From Cinclus cinclus (lineage: Eukaryota; Chordata; Aves; Passeriformes; Cinclidae), in assembly GCF_963662255.1 (NCBI RefSeq), contig NW_026912178.1, positions 124,001 to 188,000 on the forward strand: 64,000 nucleotides of DNA, written 5' to 3'. The stretch's first letter is position 1; each line of letters begins with the position of its first letter. Below the pieces are notes generated by a model. The model saw nothing but the letters and a program-made list of their open reading frames with translations, did no database searches and was not told the DNA's origin. A program made the position numbers and the translations under genes. This document shows, piece by piece, positions 9,246 through 22,900 of the stretch.

Positions 9246-12200
9246 CATTGTGACACCACAGAGGTTAAGAGAAGCAAGGAACCATTGTGACCCAATGAAG
9301 GTTAACAACCTAATGATCCCTTGTGGCACCAGGGGGTATAAAAATGGCCAGGGATGGATTGTGACTGCATGGGGCCCAATAGAAACAAGGAACCATTATG
9401 ACACCATAGAGGCCAAGAATCAAATGATTCATTGTGACATCAAGTGGCCTAAAAGGGCATGGGATGCATTGTGACACCACAGAGGTTAAGAGAAGCAAGG
9501 AACCATTGTAACCCAAGGGAGGCTAAAAATGTAATGATCCATTGTGACACCAGGGGTTGTAATAGGGACAGGGATGAATTGTGACAGCATGGGGCCCAAT
9601 AGAAGCAAAGATCTATTAGGCCACCATGGAGGCCAAGAATCAAATGATTCATTGTGACATCAAGTGGCCTGAAAGGGCATGGGATGCATTGTGACACCAC
9701 AGAGGTTAAGAGAAGCAAGGAACCATTGTGACCCAAGGGAGGCTAACAATCTAATGATCCCTTGTGACACCAGGGGTTGTAATAGGGCCAGGGATGAATT
9801 GTGACAGCATGGGGCCCAATAGAAACAAGGAGTGATTATGACACCATGGAGGCCAAGAATCAAATGATTCATTGTGACATCAAGTGGCCTAAAAGGGCTT
9901 GGAATGCATTGTGACACCACAGAGGTTAAGAGAGGCAGGGAACCATTGTGACCCAAGGGAGGCTAACAATCTAATGATCCATTGTGAAACCAGGGGTTGT
10001 AATAGGACCAGGGATGAATTGTGAAAGCATGGGGCACAATAAATCATGGAAATATTATGACACCATAGAGGCCAAGACTCAAATGATTCATTGTAACACC
10101 AAGTGGCCTAAAAGGGCATGGGATGCATTGTGACACCACAGAGGTTAAGAGAAGCAAGGAACCATTGTGACCCAATGCAGGCTAACAATCTAAGAATCCC
10201 TTTTGACACCAGGGGGCGCAAAAGGACCACGGATGAACTGTGACAGCATGGGGACCTATAGAAGCAAGGATCTATTATGACACCATGAAGGCCAAGAATC
10301 AAATGATTCATTGTGACATCAAGTGGCCTAAAAGGGCTTGGAATGCATTGTGACACCACAGAGGTTAAGAGAAGCAAGGAACCATTGTGAACCAAGGGAG
10401 GCTAACAATCTAATGATCCATTGTGACACCAGGGGTTGTAATAGGGCCAGTGATGAATTGTGAAAGCATGGGGCCCAAGAAAAAATGGAAACATTATGAC
10501 ACCATAGAGGCCAAGAGTCAAATGATTCATTGTGACACCAAGTGGCCTAAAAGGGCATGGGATGCATTGTGACACCACAGGGGTAAAGAGAAGCAAGGAA
10601 CCATTGTGACCCAATTCAGGCTAACAATCTAAGAATCCCTTTTGACACCAGGGGGCGCAAAAGGACCACGGATGAACTGTGACGGCATGGGGACCTATAG
10701 AAGCAAGGATCTATTATGACACCATGAAGGCCAAGAATCAAATGATTCATTGTGACATCAAGTGGCCTAAAAGGGCTTGGAATGCATTGTGACACCACAG
10801 AGGTTAAGAGAAGCCGGGAACCATTTTGACCCAATGCAGGCTAACAATCTAATGATCCCCTGTGACACCAGGGGTTGTAATAGGGCCAGGGATGAATTGT
10901 GAAAGCATGGGGCCCAATAAATCATGGAAATATTATGACACCATAGAGGCCAAGATTCAAATGATTCATTGTAACACCAAGTGGCCTAAAAGGGCATGGG
11001 ATGCATTGTGACACCACAGAGGTTAAGAGAAACAAGGAACCATTGTGACCCAATGCAGGCTAACAATCTAAGAATCCCTTTTGACACCAGGGGGCGCAAA
11101 AGGACCACGGATGAACTGTGACAGCATGGGGACCTATAGAAGGAAGGATCTATTATGACACCATGAAGGCCAAGAATCAAATGATTCATTGTGACATCAA
11201 GTGGCCTAAAAGGGCTTGGAATGCATAGTGACACCACAGAGATTAAGAGAAGCAAGGAACCATTGTGACCCAAGGGAGGCTAACAGTCTAATTATCCATT
11301 GTGACACCAGGGGTTGTAATAGGGCCAGGGATGAATTGTGAAAGCATGGGGCCCAAGAAAAACAGGGAAACATTATGACACCATAGAGGCCAAGACTCAA
11401 ATGATTCATTGTAACACCAAGTGGCCTAAAAGGGCATGAGATGCATTGTGACACCACAGAGGTTAAGAGAAGCAAGGAACCATTGTGACCCAATGCAGGC
11501 TAACTATCTAAGATTCCCTTTTGACACCAGGGGGCGCAAAAGGACCACGGATGAACTGTGACAGCATGGGGACCTATAGAAGTAAGGATCTATTATGACA
11601 CCATGAAGGCCAAGAATCAAATGATTCATTGTGACATCAAGAGGCCTAAAAGGGCTTGGAATGCATTGTGACACCACAGAGGTTAAGAGAAGCAAGGAAC
11701 CATTGTGACCCAAGGGAGGCTAACAATCTAATGATCCATTGTGTCACCAGGGGTTGTAATAGGGCCAGGTATGAATTGTGAAAGCATGGAGCCCAAGAAA
11801 AACATGGAAACATTTTGACACCATAGAGGCCAAGAATCAAATGATTCATTGTAACACCAAGTGGCCTAAAAGGTCATGGGATGCATTGTGACACCACAGA
11901 GGTTAAGAGAAGCAAGGCACCATTGTGACCCAATGCCGGCTAACAATCTAATGATCCCTTGTGACACCAGGGTTTGTAAAAGGCCCAGTGATGGAATGTT
12001 ACAGCACGGGGACCAATAGAAGCAAGGATCTATTATGCCACCATGGAGGCCAAGAATCAAATGATTCATTGTAACATGAAGTGGCCAAAAAGTGCATTGG
12101 ATGCATTGTGACACCACAGGGGTTAAGAGAAGCAAGGAACCATTGTGACCCAATGGAGGCTATCAATCTAATGACCCCTTGTGGCACCAGGGGGTATAAA

Positions 12201-12984
12201 AAGGGCCAGGGATGGATTGTTGTAGCACGGGGACCAATAGAAGCAAGGATATATTATGCCACCATGGAGGCCAACCATCAAATGATTCATTGTGACATCA
12301 AGTGGCCTAAAAGGGCATGGGATGCATTGTGACACCACAGGGGTTAAGAGAAGCAAGGAACCATTGTGACCCAATGCAGGCTAACAATCTAATGATACCT
12401 TGTGACACCAGGGGTTGTAATAGGGCCAGGGATGAATTGTGACAGCATGGGGCCCAATAGAAACAAGGATCTATTATGACACCATGGAGGCCAAGAATCA
12501 AATGATTCATTGTGACATCAAGTGGCCTAAAAGGGCTTGGAATGCATTGTGACACCACAGAGGTTAAGAGAAGCTGGGAACCATTGTGACCCAATGGAGG
12601 CTAACAATCTAATGATCCATTGTGAAACCAGGGGTTGTAATAGGGCCAGGGATGAATTGTGAAAGCATGGAGCCCAAGAAAAACATGGAAACATTTTGAC
12701 ACCATAGAGGCCAAGAATCAAATGATTCATTGTAACACCAAGTGGCCTAAAAGTTCATGGGATGCATTGTGACACCACAGAGGTTAAGAGAATCAAGGAA
12801 CCATTGTGACCCAATGCAGGCTAACAATCTAAGAATCCCTTTTGACACCAGGGGGCGCAAAAGGACCACCGATGAACTGTGACAGCATGGGGACCTATAG
12901 AAGCAAGGATCTATTATGACACCATGAAGGCCAAGAATCAAATGATTCATTGTGACATCAAGTGGCCTAAAAGGGCTTGGAATG

Positions 12985-15184
12985 CATTGTGACACCACAG
13001 AGGTTAAGAGAAGCAAGGAACCACTGTGACCCAAGGCAGGCTAACAATCTAATGATCCATTGTGACACCAGGGGTTGTAATAGGGCCAGGGATGAATTGT
13101 GAAAGCATGGAGCCCAAGAAAAACATGGAAACATTTTGACACCATAGAGGCCAAGAATCAAATGATTCATTGTAACACCAAGTGGCCTAAAAGTTCGTGG
13201 GATGCATTGTGACACCACAGAGGTTAAGAGAATCAAGGAACCATTGTGACCCAATGCAGGCTAACAATCTAAGAATCCCTTTTGACACCAGGGGGCGCAA
13301 AAGGACCACGGATGAACTGTGACGGCATGGGGACCTATAGAAGCAAGGATCTATTATGACACCATGAAGGCCAAGAATCAAATGATTCATTGTGACATCA
13401 AGTGGCCTAAGAGGTCTTGGAATGCATTGTGACACCACAGTGGTTAAGAGAAGCCGGGAACCATTGTGGCCCAAGGGAGGCTAACAATCTAATGATCCCT
13501 TGTCACACAAGGTGTTGTAAAAGGGCCAGGGATGAATTGTGAAAGCATGGGGCCCAATAGAAGCAAGGATCTATTATGCCACCATGGAGGCCAAGAATCA
13601 AATGATTCATTGTGACATCAAGTGGCCTAAAAGGGCTTGGAATGCATTGTGACACCACAGAGGTTAAGAGAAGCAAGGAACCATTGTGACCCAATGCAGG
13701 CTAACAATCTAATGATCCATTGTGACACCAGGGGTTGTAATAGGGCCAGGGATGAATTGTGAAAGCATGGGGCCCAAGAAAAACATGGAAACATTATGAT
13801 ACCATAGAGGCCAAGACTCAAATGATTCATTGTAACACCAAGTGGCCTAAAAGGGCATGGGATGCATTGTGACACCACAGAGGTTAAGAGAAGGAAGGAA
13901 CCATTGTGACCCAATGCAGGCTAACTATCCAAGAATCCCTTTTGACACCAGGGGGCGCAAAAGGACCACGGATGAACTGTGACGGCATGGGGACCTATAG
14001 AAGCAAGGATCTATTATGACACCATGAAGGCCAAGAATCAAATGATTCATTGTGACATCAAGTGGCCTAAAAGGGCTTGGAATGCATTGTGACACCACAG
14101 AGGTTAAGAGAAGCAAGGAACCACTGTGACCCAAGGGAGGCTAGCAATCTAATGATCCATTGTGACACCAGGGGTTGTAATAGGGCCAGGGATGAATTGT
14201 GAAAGCATGGAGCCCAAGAAAAACATGGAAACATTTTGACACCATAGAGGCCAAGAATCAAATGATTCATTGTAACACCAAGTGGCCTAAAAGTTCATGG
14301 GATGCATTGTGACACCACAGAGGTTAAGAGAATCAAGGAACCATTGTGACCCAATGCAGGCTAACAATCTAAGAATCCCTTTTGACACCAGGGGGCGCAA
14401 AAGGACCACGGATGAACTGTGACGGCATGGGGACCTATAGAAGCAAGGATCTATTATGACACCATGAAGGCCAAGAATCAAATGATTCATTGTGACATCA
14501 AGTGGCCTAAGAGGGCTTGGAATGCATTGTGACACCACAGAGGTTAAGAGAAGCCGGGAACCATTGTGGCCCAAGGGAGGCTAACAATCTAATGATCCCT
14601 TGTCACACAAGGTGTTGTAAAAGGGCCAGGGATGAATTGTGAAAGCATGGGGCCCAATAGAAGCAAGGATCTATTATGCCACCATGGAGGCCAAGAATCA
14701 AATGATTCATTGTGACATCAAGTGGCCTAAAAGGGCTTGGAATGCATTGTGACACCACAGAGGTTAAGAGAAGCAAGGAACCATTGTGACCCAATGCAGG
14801 CCAACAATCTAATGATCCATTGTGACACCAGGGGTTGTAATAGGGCCAGGGATGAATTGTGAAAGCATGGGGCCCAAGAAAAACATGGAAACATTATGAT
14901 ACCATAGAGGCCAAGACTCAAATGATTCATTGTAACACCAAGTGGCCTAAAAGGGCATGGGATGCATTGTGACACCACAGAGGTTAAGAGAAGCAAGGAA
15001 CCATTGTGACCCAATGCAGGCTAACTATCCAAGATTCCCTTTTGACACCAGGGGGCGCAAAAGGACCATGGATGAACTATGACAGCATGGGGACGTATAG
15101 AAGCAAGGATCTATTATGACACCATGAAGGGCAAGAATCAAATGATTCATTGTGACATCAAGTGGCCTAAAAGGGCTTGGAATG
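12985..15184 (+). repeat. 1,100-bp five-monomer tandem repeat (B-A-G-B-A twice)
   Basis: 12,985-14,084 and 14,085-15,184 have the same five-monomer order at a 1,100-bp offset. The copies differ at scattered sites, such as AAGTTCGTGGG near 13,192 versus AAGTTCATGGG near 14,292, and GAGGTCTTGG versus GAGGGCTTGG. The pair is present again in the second long block at about 20,245-22,444, so the 1,100-bp duplication predates the 7.26-kb duplication. Confidence 0.87.
13425..13644 (+). repeat. Satellite subfamily G (220 bp)
   Basis: Type G is diagnosed by CCCTTGTCACACAAGGTGTT, then GTAAAAGGGCCAGGG, with a B-like GTGAAAGCATGGGGCCC followed by C-like AATAGAAGCAAGGATC and TGCCACCATGGAGG. It recurs at 14,525-14,744, in the second long block (about 20,685 and 21,785) and near 35,890. 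It looks like an old B/C chimera that was then amplified. TTGTCACACAA is a partly self-complementary alteration of the usual TTGTGACACCA box. Confidence 0.85.
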
Positions 15185-15403
15185 CATTGTGACACCACAG
15201 AGGTTAAGAGAAGCAGGGAACCATTGTGACCCAAGGGAGGCTAACAATCTAATGATCCATTGTGACACCAGGGGTTGTAATAGGGCCAGGTATGAATTGT
15301 GAAAGCATGGGGCACAATAAATCATGGAAATATTATGACACCATAGAGGCCAAGACTCAAATGATTCATTGTAACACCAAGTGGCCTAAAAGGGCATGGG
15401 ATG

Positions 15404-15623
15404 CATTGGGACACCACAGGGGTTAAGAGAAGCAAGGAACCATTGTGACCCAATGGAAGCTAATAATCCCAGGATCCCTTTTGACACAAGGGGGGGGTAA
15501 AAGGTCCAGGAATGTATTGTGACAGCAACGGGCCAATAGATACAAGGAACTATTATGCCACCATGGCGGCCAAGAATCAAATGATTCATTGTAACACCAA
15601 GGGGCCTAAAAGGGCATGGGATG
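15404..15623 (+). repeat. Outlier monomer H (220 bp)
   Basis: This is the most divergent full-length monomer I noticed. It has GCATTGGGACACC in the first box, GAAGCTAATAATCCCAGGAT in the second sub-repeat, an eight-G run (ACACAAGGGGGGGG), GTGACAGCAACGGGCCAATA and CCATGGCGGCC. An identical-looking copy lies 7,260 bp downstream at about 22,664-22,883. The AATAATCCCAGGATCCC segment also appears in the GGGGGCGT monomers near 24.5, 26.9, 28.9, 31.3 and 33.5 kb, so H and those share ancestry. Confidence 0.8.
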
Positions 15624-16064
15624 CATTGTGACACCACAGGGGTTAAGAGAAGGAAGGAACCATTGTGACCCAAGGGAGGCTAACAATCTAATGATCCCTT
15701 TTTACACCAGGGGATATAAAAATTTCCAGGGATGGATTGTTACAGCACGGGGACCAATAGAAACAAGGATCTATTATGCCACCATGGAGGCCAATAATCA
15801 AATGATTCATTGTGACATCAAGTGGCCTAAAAGGGCATGGAATACATTGTGACACCACAGAGGTTAAGAGAAGCAAGGAACCATTGTGACCCAATGCAGG
15901 CTAACAATCTAATGATCCCTTGTGCCACCAGGGGTTGTAAAAGGCCCAGTGATGGATTGTTACAGCACGGGGACCAATAGAAGCAAGGATCTATAATGCC
16001 ACCATGGAGGCCAAGAATCAAATGATTCATTGTGACATCAAGTGGCCTAAAAGAGCATGGGATG

Positions 16065-16945
16065 CATTGTGACACCACAGGGGTTAAGAGAAACAAGGCA
16101 CCATTGTGACCCAATGCAGGCTAACAATCTAAGAATCCCTTGTGACACCAGGGTTTGTAAAAGGCCCAGTGATGGAATGTTACAGCACGGGGACCAATAG
16201 AAGCAAGGATCTATTATGCCACCATGGAGGACAAGAATCAAATGATTCATTGTAACATGAAGTGGCCAAAAAGTGCATTGGATGCATTGTGACACCACAG
16301 GGGTTAAGAGAAGCAAGGAACCATTGAGACCCAATGCAGGCTAACAATCTAATGACCCCTTGTGGCACCAGGGGGTATAAAAAGGGCCAGGGATGGATTG
16401 TTGTAGCACGGGGACCAATAGAAGCAAGGATATATTATGCCACCATGGAGGCCAACCATCAAATGATTCATTGTGACATCAAGTGGCCTAAAAGGGCATG
16501 GGATGCATTGTGACACCACAGGGGTTAAGAGAAACAAGGCACTATTGTGACCCAATGCAGGCTAACAATCTAATGATCCCCTGTGGCACCAGGGGGTGTA
16601 AAAGGGCCAGGGATGAATTGTGAAAGCATGGGGCCCAATAAAGACATGGAAATATTATGACACCATAGAGGCCAAGAATCAAGTGATTCATTGTAACACC
16701 AAGTGGCCTAAAATGGCATGGGATGCATTGTGACACCACTGAGGTTAAGAGAAGCAAGGAACCATTGTGACCCAATGGAGGCTAACAATCTAATGATCCC
16801 TTGTGACACCCATGGGCCTAAGAGGGCCAGGGATGAATTGTGAAAGAATGGGGCCCAATTAAAACCTGGTACAATTATGCCACCATGGAGGCCAAGACTC
16901 AAATGATTCATTGTAACACCAAGTGGCCTAAAAGGGCTTGGAATG
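16065..16945 (+). repeat. C0-C-Bk-D bridge between the two long blocks
   Basis: These four monomers (16,065-16,284, 16,285-16,505, 16,506-16,725 and 16,726-16,945) match 1,546-2,426 at an offset of 14,519 bp. They restore the canonical C0-C-Bk-D-E order upstream of copy 2. Copy 1 lacks this context and is preceded by A at 9,026-9,245, so the left edge of copy 1 is the rearranged one. Confidence 0.85.
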
Positions 16946-19900
16946 CATTGTGACACCACAGAGGTTAAGAGAAGCAAGGAACCATTGTGACCCAATGAAG
17001 GTTAACAACCTAATGATCCCTTGTGGCACCAGGGGGTATAAAAATGGCCAGGGATGGATTGTGACTGCATGGGGCCCAATAGAAACAAGGAACCATTATG
17101 ACACCATAGAGGCCAAGAATCAAATGATTCATTGTGACATCAAGTGGCCTAAAAGGGCATGGGATGCATTGTGACACCACAGAGGTTAAGAGAAGCAAGG
17201 AACCATTGTAACCCAAGGGAGGCTAAAAATGTAATGATCCATTGTGACACCAGGGGTTGTAATAGGGACAGGGATGAATTGTGACAGCATGGGGCCCAAT
17301 AGAAACAAGGAGTGATTATGACACCATGGAGGCCAAGAATCAAATGATTCATTGTGACATCAAGTGGCCTAAAAGGGCTTGGAATGCATTGTGACACCAC
17401 AGAGGTTAAGAGAGGCAGGGAACCATTGTGACCCAAGGGAGGCTAACAATCTAATGATCCATTGTGAAACCAGGGGTTGTAATAGGACCAGGGATGAATT
17501 GTGAAAGCATGGGGCACAATAAATCATGGAAATATTATGACACCATAGAGGCCAAGACTCAAATGATTCATTGTAACACCAAGTGGCCTAAAAGGGCATG
17601 GGATGCATTGTGACACCACAGAGGTTAAGAGAAGCAAGGAACCATTGTGACCCAATGCAGGCTAACAATCTAAGAATCCCTTTTGACACCAGGGGGCGCA
17701 AAAGGACCACGGATGAACTGTGACAGCATGGGGACCTATAGAAGCAAGGATCTATTATGACACCATGAAGGCCAAGAATCAAATGATTCATTGTGACATC
17801 AAGTGGCCTAAAAGGGCTTGGAATGCATTGTGACACCACAGAGGTTAAGAGAAGCAAGGAACCATTGTGAACCAAGGGAGGCTAACAATCTAATGATCCA
17901 TTGTGACACCAGGGGTTGTAATAGGGCCAGTGATGAATTGTGAAAGCATGGGGCCCAAGAAAAAATGGAAACATTATGACACCATAGAGGCCAAGAGTCA
18001 AATGATTCATTGTGACACCAAGTGGCCTAAAAGGGCATGGGATGCATTGTGACACCACAGAGGTTAAGAGAAGCCGGGAACCATTTTGACCCAATGCAGG
18101 CTAACAATCTAATGATCCCCTGTGACACCAGGGGTTGTAATAGGGCCAGGGATGAATTGTGAAAGCATGGGGCCCAATAAATCATGGAAATATTATGACA
18201 CCATAGAGGCCAAGATTCAAATGATTCATTGTAACACCAAGTGGCCTAAAAGGGCATGGGATGCATTGTGACACCACAGAGGTTAAGAGAAACAAGGAAC
18301 CATTGTGACCCAATGCAGGCTAACAATCTAAGAATCCCTTTTGACACCAGGGGGCGCAAAAGGACCACGGATGAACTGTGACAGCATGGGGACCTATAGA
18401 AGGAAGGATCTATTATGACACCATGAAGGCCAAGAATCAAATGATTCATTGTGACATCAAGTGGCCTAAAAGGGCTTGGAATGCATAGTGACACCACAGA
18501 GATTAAGAGAAGCAAGGAACCATTGTGACCCAAGGGAGGCTAACAGTCTAATTATCCATTGTGACACCAGGGGTTGTAATAGGGCCAGGGATGAATTGTG
18601 AAAGCATGGGGCCCAAGAAAAACAGGGAAACATTATGACACCATAGAGGCCAAGACTCAAATGATTCATTGTAACATCAAGTGGCCTAAAAGGGCATGAG
18701 ATGCATTGTGACACCACAGAGGTTAAGAGAAGCAAGGAACCATTGTGACCCAATGCAGGCTAACTATCTAAGATTCCCTTTTGACACCAGGGGGCGCAAA
18801 AGGACCACGGATGAACTGTGACAGCATGGGGACCTATAGAAGCAAGGATCTATTATGACACCATGAAGGCCAAGAATCAAATGATTCATTGTGACATCAA
18901 GAGGCCTAAAAGGGCTTGGAATGCATTGTGACACCACAGAGGTTAAGAGAAGCAAGGAACCATTGTGACCCAAGGGAGGCTAACAATCTAATGATCCATT
19001 GTGTCACCAGGGGTTGTAATAGGGCCAGGTATGAATTGTGAAAGCATGGAGCCCAAGAAAAACATGGAAACATTTTGACACCATAGAGGCCAAGAATCAA
19101 ATGATTCATTGTAACACCAAGTGGCCTAAAAGGTCATGGGATGCATTGTGACACCACAGAGGTTAAGAGAAGCAAGGCACCATTGTGACCCAATGCCGGC
19201 TAACAATCTAATGATCCCTTGTGACACCAGGGTTTGTAAAAGGCCCAGTGATGGAATGTTACAGCACGGGGACCAATAGAAGCAAGGATCTATTATGCCA
19301 CCATGGAGGCCAAGAATCAAATGATTCATTGTAACATGAAGTGGCCAAAAAGTGCATTGGATGCATTGTGACACCACAGGGGTTAAGAGAAGCAAGGAAC
19401 CATTGTGACCCAATGGAGGCTATCAATCTAATGACCCCTTGTGGCACCAGGGGGTATAAAAAGGGCCAGGGATGGATTGTTGTAGCACGGGGACCAATAG
19501 AAGCAAGGATATATTATGCCACCATGGAGGCCAACCATCAAATGATTCATTGTGACATCAAGTGGCCTAAAAGGGCATGGGATGCATTGTGACACCACAG
19601 GGGTTAAGAGAAGCAAGGAACCATTGTGACCCAATTCAGGCTAACAATCTAATGATACCTTGTGACACCAGGGGTTGTAATAGGGCCAGGGATGAATTGT
19701 GACAGCATGGGGCCCAATAGAAACAAGGATCTATTATGACACCATGGAGGCCAAGAATCAAATGATTCATTGTGACATCAAGTGGCCTAAAAGGGCTTGG
19801 AATGCATTGTGACACCACAGAGGTTAAGAGAAGCTGGGAACCATTGTGACCCAATGGAGGCTAACAATCTAATGATCCATTGTGAAACCAGGGGTTGTAA

Positions 19901-22900
19901 TAGGGCCAGGGATGAATTGTGAAAGCATGGAGCCCAAGAAAAACATGGAAACATTTTGACACCATAGAGGCCAAGAATCAAATGATTCATTGTAACACCA
20001 AGTGGCGTAAAAGTTCATGGGATGCATTGTGACACCACAGAGGTTAAGAGAATCAAGGAACCATTGTGACCCAATGCAGGCTAACAATCTAAGAATCCCT
20101 TTTGACACCAGGGGGCGCAAAAGGACCACCGATGAACTGTGACAGCATGGGGACCTATAGAAGCAAGGATCTATTATGACACCATGAAGGCCAAGAATCA
20201 AATGATTCATTGTGACATCAAGTGGCCTAAAAGGGCTTGGAATGCATTGTGACACCACAGAGGTTAAGAGAAGCAAGGAACCACTGTGACCCAAGGCAGG
20301 CTAACAATCTAATGATCCATTGTGACACCAGGGGTTGTAATAGGGCCAGGGATGAATTGTGAAAGCATGGAGCCCAAGAAAAACATGGAAACATTTTGAC
20401 ACCATAGAGGCCAAGAATCAAATGATTCATTGTAACACCAAGTGGCCTAAAAGTTCGTGGGATGCATTGTGACACCACAGAGGTTAAGAGAATCAAGGAA
20501 CCATTGTGACCCAATGCAGGCTAACAATCTAAGAATCCCTTTTGACACCAGGGGGCGCAAAAGGACCACGGATGAACTGTGACGGCATGGGGACCTATAG
20601 AAGCAAGGATCTATTATGACACCATGAAGGCCAAGAATCAAATGATTCATTGTGACATCAAGTGGCCTAAGAGGTCTTGGAATGCATTGTGACACCACAG
20701 TGGTTAAGAGAAGCCGGGAACCATTGTGGCCCAAGGGAGGCTAACAATCTAATGATCCCTTGTCACACAAGGTGTTGTAAAAGGGCCAGGGATGAATTGT
20801 GAAAGCATGGGGCCCAATAGAAGCAAGGATCTATTATGCCACCATGGAGGCCAAGAATCAAATGATTCATTGTGACATCAAGTGGCTTAAAAGGGCTTGG
20901 AATGCATTGTGACACCACAGAGGTTAAGAGAAGCAAGGAACCATTGTGACCCAATGCAGGCTAACAATCTAATGATCCATTGTGACACCAGGGGTTGTAA
21001 TAGGGCCAGGGATGAATTGTGAAAGCATGGGGCCCAAGAAAAACATGGAAACATTATGATACCATAGAGGCCAAGACTCAAATGATTCATTGTAACACCA
21101 AGTGGCCTAAAAGGGCATGGGATGCATTGTGACACCACAGAGGTTAAGAGAAGGAAGGAACCATTGTGACCCAATGCAGGCTAACTATCCAAGAATCCCT
21201 TTTGACACCAGGGGGCGCAAAAGGACCACGGATGAACTGTGACGGCATGGGGACCTATAGAAGCAAGGATCTATTATGACACCATGAAGGCCAAGAATCA
21301 AATGATTCATTGTGACATCAAGTGGCCTAAAAGGGCTTGGAATGCATTGTGACACCACAGAGGTTAAGAGAAGCAAGGAACCACTGTGACCCAAGGGAGG
21401 CTAACAATCTAATGATCCATTGTGACACCAGGGGTTGTAATAGGGCCAGGGATGAATTGTGAAAGCATGGAGCCCAAGAAAAACATGGAAACATTTTGAC
21501 ACCATAGAGGCCAAGAATCAAATGATTCATTGTAACACCAAGTGGCCTAAAAGTTCATGGGATGCATTGTGACACCACAGAGGTTAAGAGAATCAAGGAA
21601 CCATTGTGACCCAATGCAGGCTAACAATCTAAGAATCCCTTTTGACACCAGGGGGCGCAAAAGGACCACGGATGAACTGTGACGGCATGGGGACCTATAG
21701 AAGCAAGGATCTATTATGACACCATGAAGGCCAAGAATCAAATGATTCATTGTGACATCAAGTGGCCTAAGAGGGCTTGGAATGCATTGTGACACCACAG
21801 AGGTTAAGAGAAGCCGGGAACCATTGTGGCCCAAGGGAGGCTAACAATCTAATGATCCCTTGTCACACAAGGTGTTGTAAAAGGGCCAGGGATGAATTGT
21901 GAAAGCATGGGGCCCAATAGAAGCAAGGATCTATTATGCCACCATGGAGGCCAAGAATCAAATGATTCATTGTGACATCAAGTGGCCTAAAAGGGCTTGG
22001 AATGCATTGTGACACCACAGAGGTTAAGAGAAGCAAGGAACCATTGTGACCCAATGCAGGCCAACAATCTAATGATCCATTGTGACACCAGGGGTTGTAA
22101 TAGGGCCAGGGATGAATTGTGAAAGCATGGGGCCCAAGAAAAACATGGAAACATTATGATACCATAGAGGCCAAGACTCAAATGATTCATTGTAACACCA
22201 AGTGGCCTAAAAGGGCATGGGATGCATTGTGACACCACAGAGGTTAAGAGAAGCAAGGAACCATTGTGACCCAATGCAGGCTAACTATCCAAGATTCCCT
22301 TTTGACACCAGGGGGCGCAAAAGGACCATGGATGAACTATGACAGCATGGGGACGTATAGAAGCAAGGATCTATTATGACACCATGAAGGGCAAGAATCA
22401 AATGATTCATTGTGACATCAAGTGGCCTAAAAGGGCTTGGAATGCATTGTGACACCACAGAGGTTAAGAGAAGCAGGGAACCATTGTGACCCAAGGGAGG
22501 CTAACAATCTAATGATCCATTGTGACACCAGGGGTTGTAATAGGGCCAGGTATGAATTGTGAAAGCATGGGGCACAATAAATCATGGAAATATTATGACA
22601 CCATAGAGGCCAAGACTCAAATGATTCATTGTAACACCAAGTGGCCTAAAAGGGCATGGGATGCATTGGGACACCACAGGGGTTAAGAGAAGCAAGGAAC
22701 CATTGTGACCCAATGGAAGCTAATAATCCCAGGATCCCTTTTGACACAAGGGGGGGGTAAAAGGTCCAGGAATGTATTGTGACAGCAACGGGCCAATAGA
22801 TACAAGGAACTATTATGCCACCATGGCGGCCAAGAATCAAATGATTCATTGTAACACCAAGGGGCCTAAAAGGGCATGGGATGCATTGTGACACCACAGG

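Larger units (their letters stand above)
9246..16092 (+). repeat. Long duplicated block P, copy 1 (about 6.85 kb)
   Basis: The block starts with E-F1-F2-B'-A-B and runs through A/B dimers, C0-C, the 1,100-bp five-monomer repeat, and the H outlier to C-type monomers. Copy 2 at 16,946-23,352 follows the same order at offsets of 7,700 bp, then 7,480 bp, then 7,260 bp. Each step of 220 bp marks one monomer missing from copy 2. Similarity stops at 16,093, where this copy reads AAACAAGGCACC and copy 2 reads AAGCAAGGAACC and then a different monomer type. Confidence 0.88.
309..22318 (+). promoter_or_regulatory. CTCF-like 13-mer lattice, left territory (28 exact copies)
   Basis: CACCAGGGGGCGC, matching the core of the known vertebrate CTCF motif (CCACCAGGGGGCGC type), starts at 309, 748, 1188, 3388, 3828, 4268, 6468, 6907, 7347, 8668, 9107, 10207, 10646, 11085, 11525, 12846, 13286, 13946, 14386, 15046, 17687, 18345, 18785, 20106, 20546, 21206, 21646 and 22306. 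All are on the plus strand and in sub-repeat 3 of A monomers. The usual spacing is 440 bp. Flanks are TTTTGA on the left and AAAAGG on the right; the base just upstream (A) and just downstream (A) differ from the preferred C and T. Binding is inferred, not shown. Confidence 0.55.

Noticed and set aside
13190..13215. Possible CENP-B box around AAGTTCGTGGGATGCATT
   Set aside because: TTCG is followed by the A at the expected place, but the required CGGG end is absent (CATT instead). It occurs only here and in the copy 7,260 bp away; all other monomers have TTCATGG or GGCATGG.
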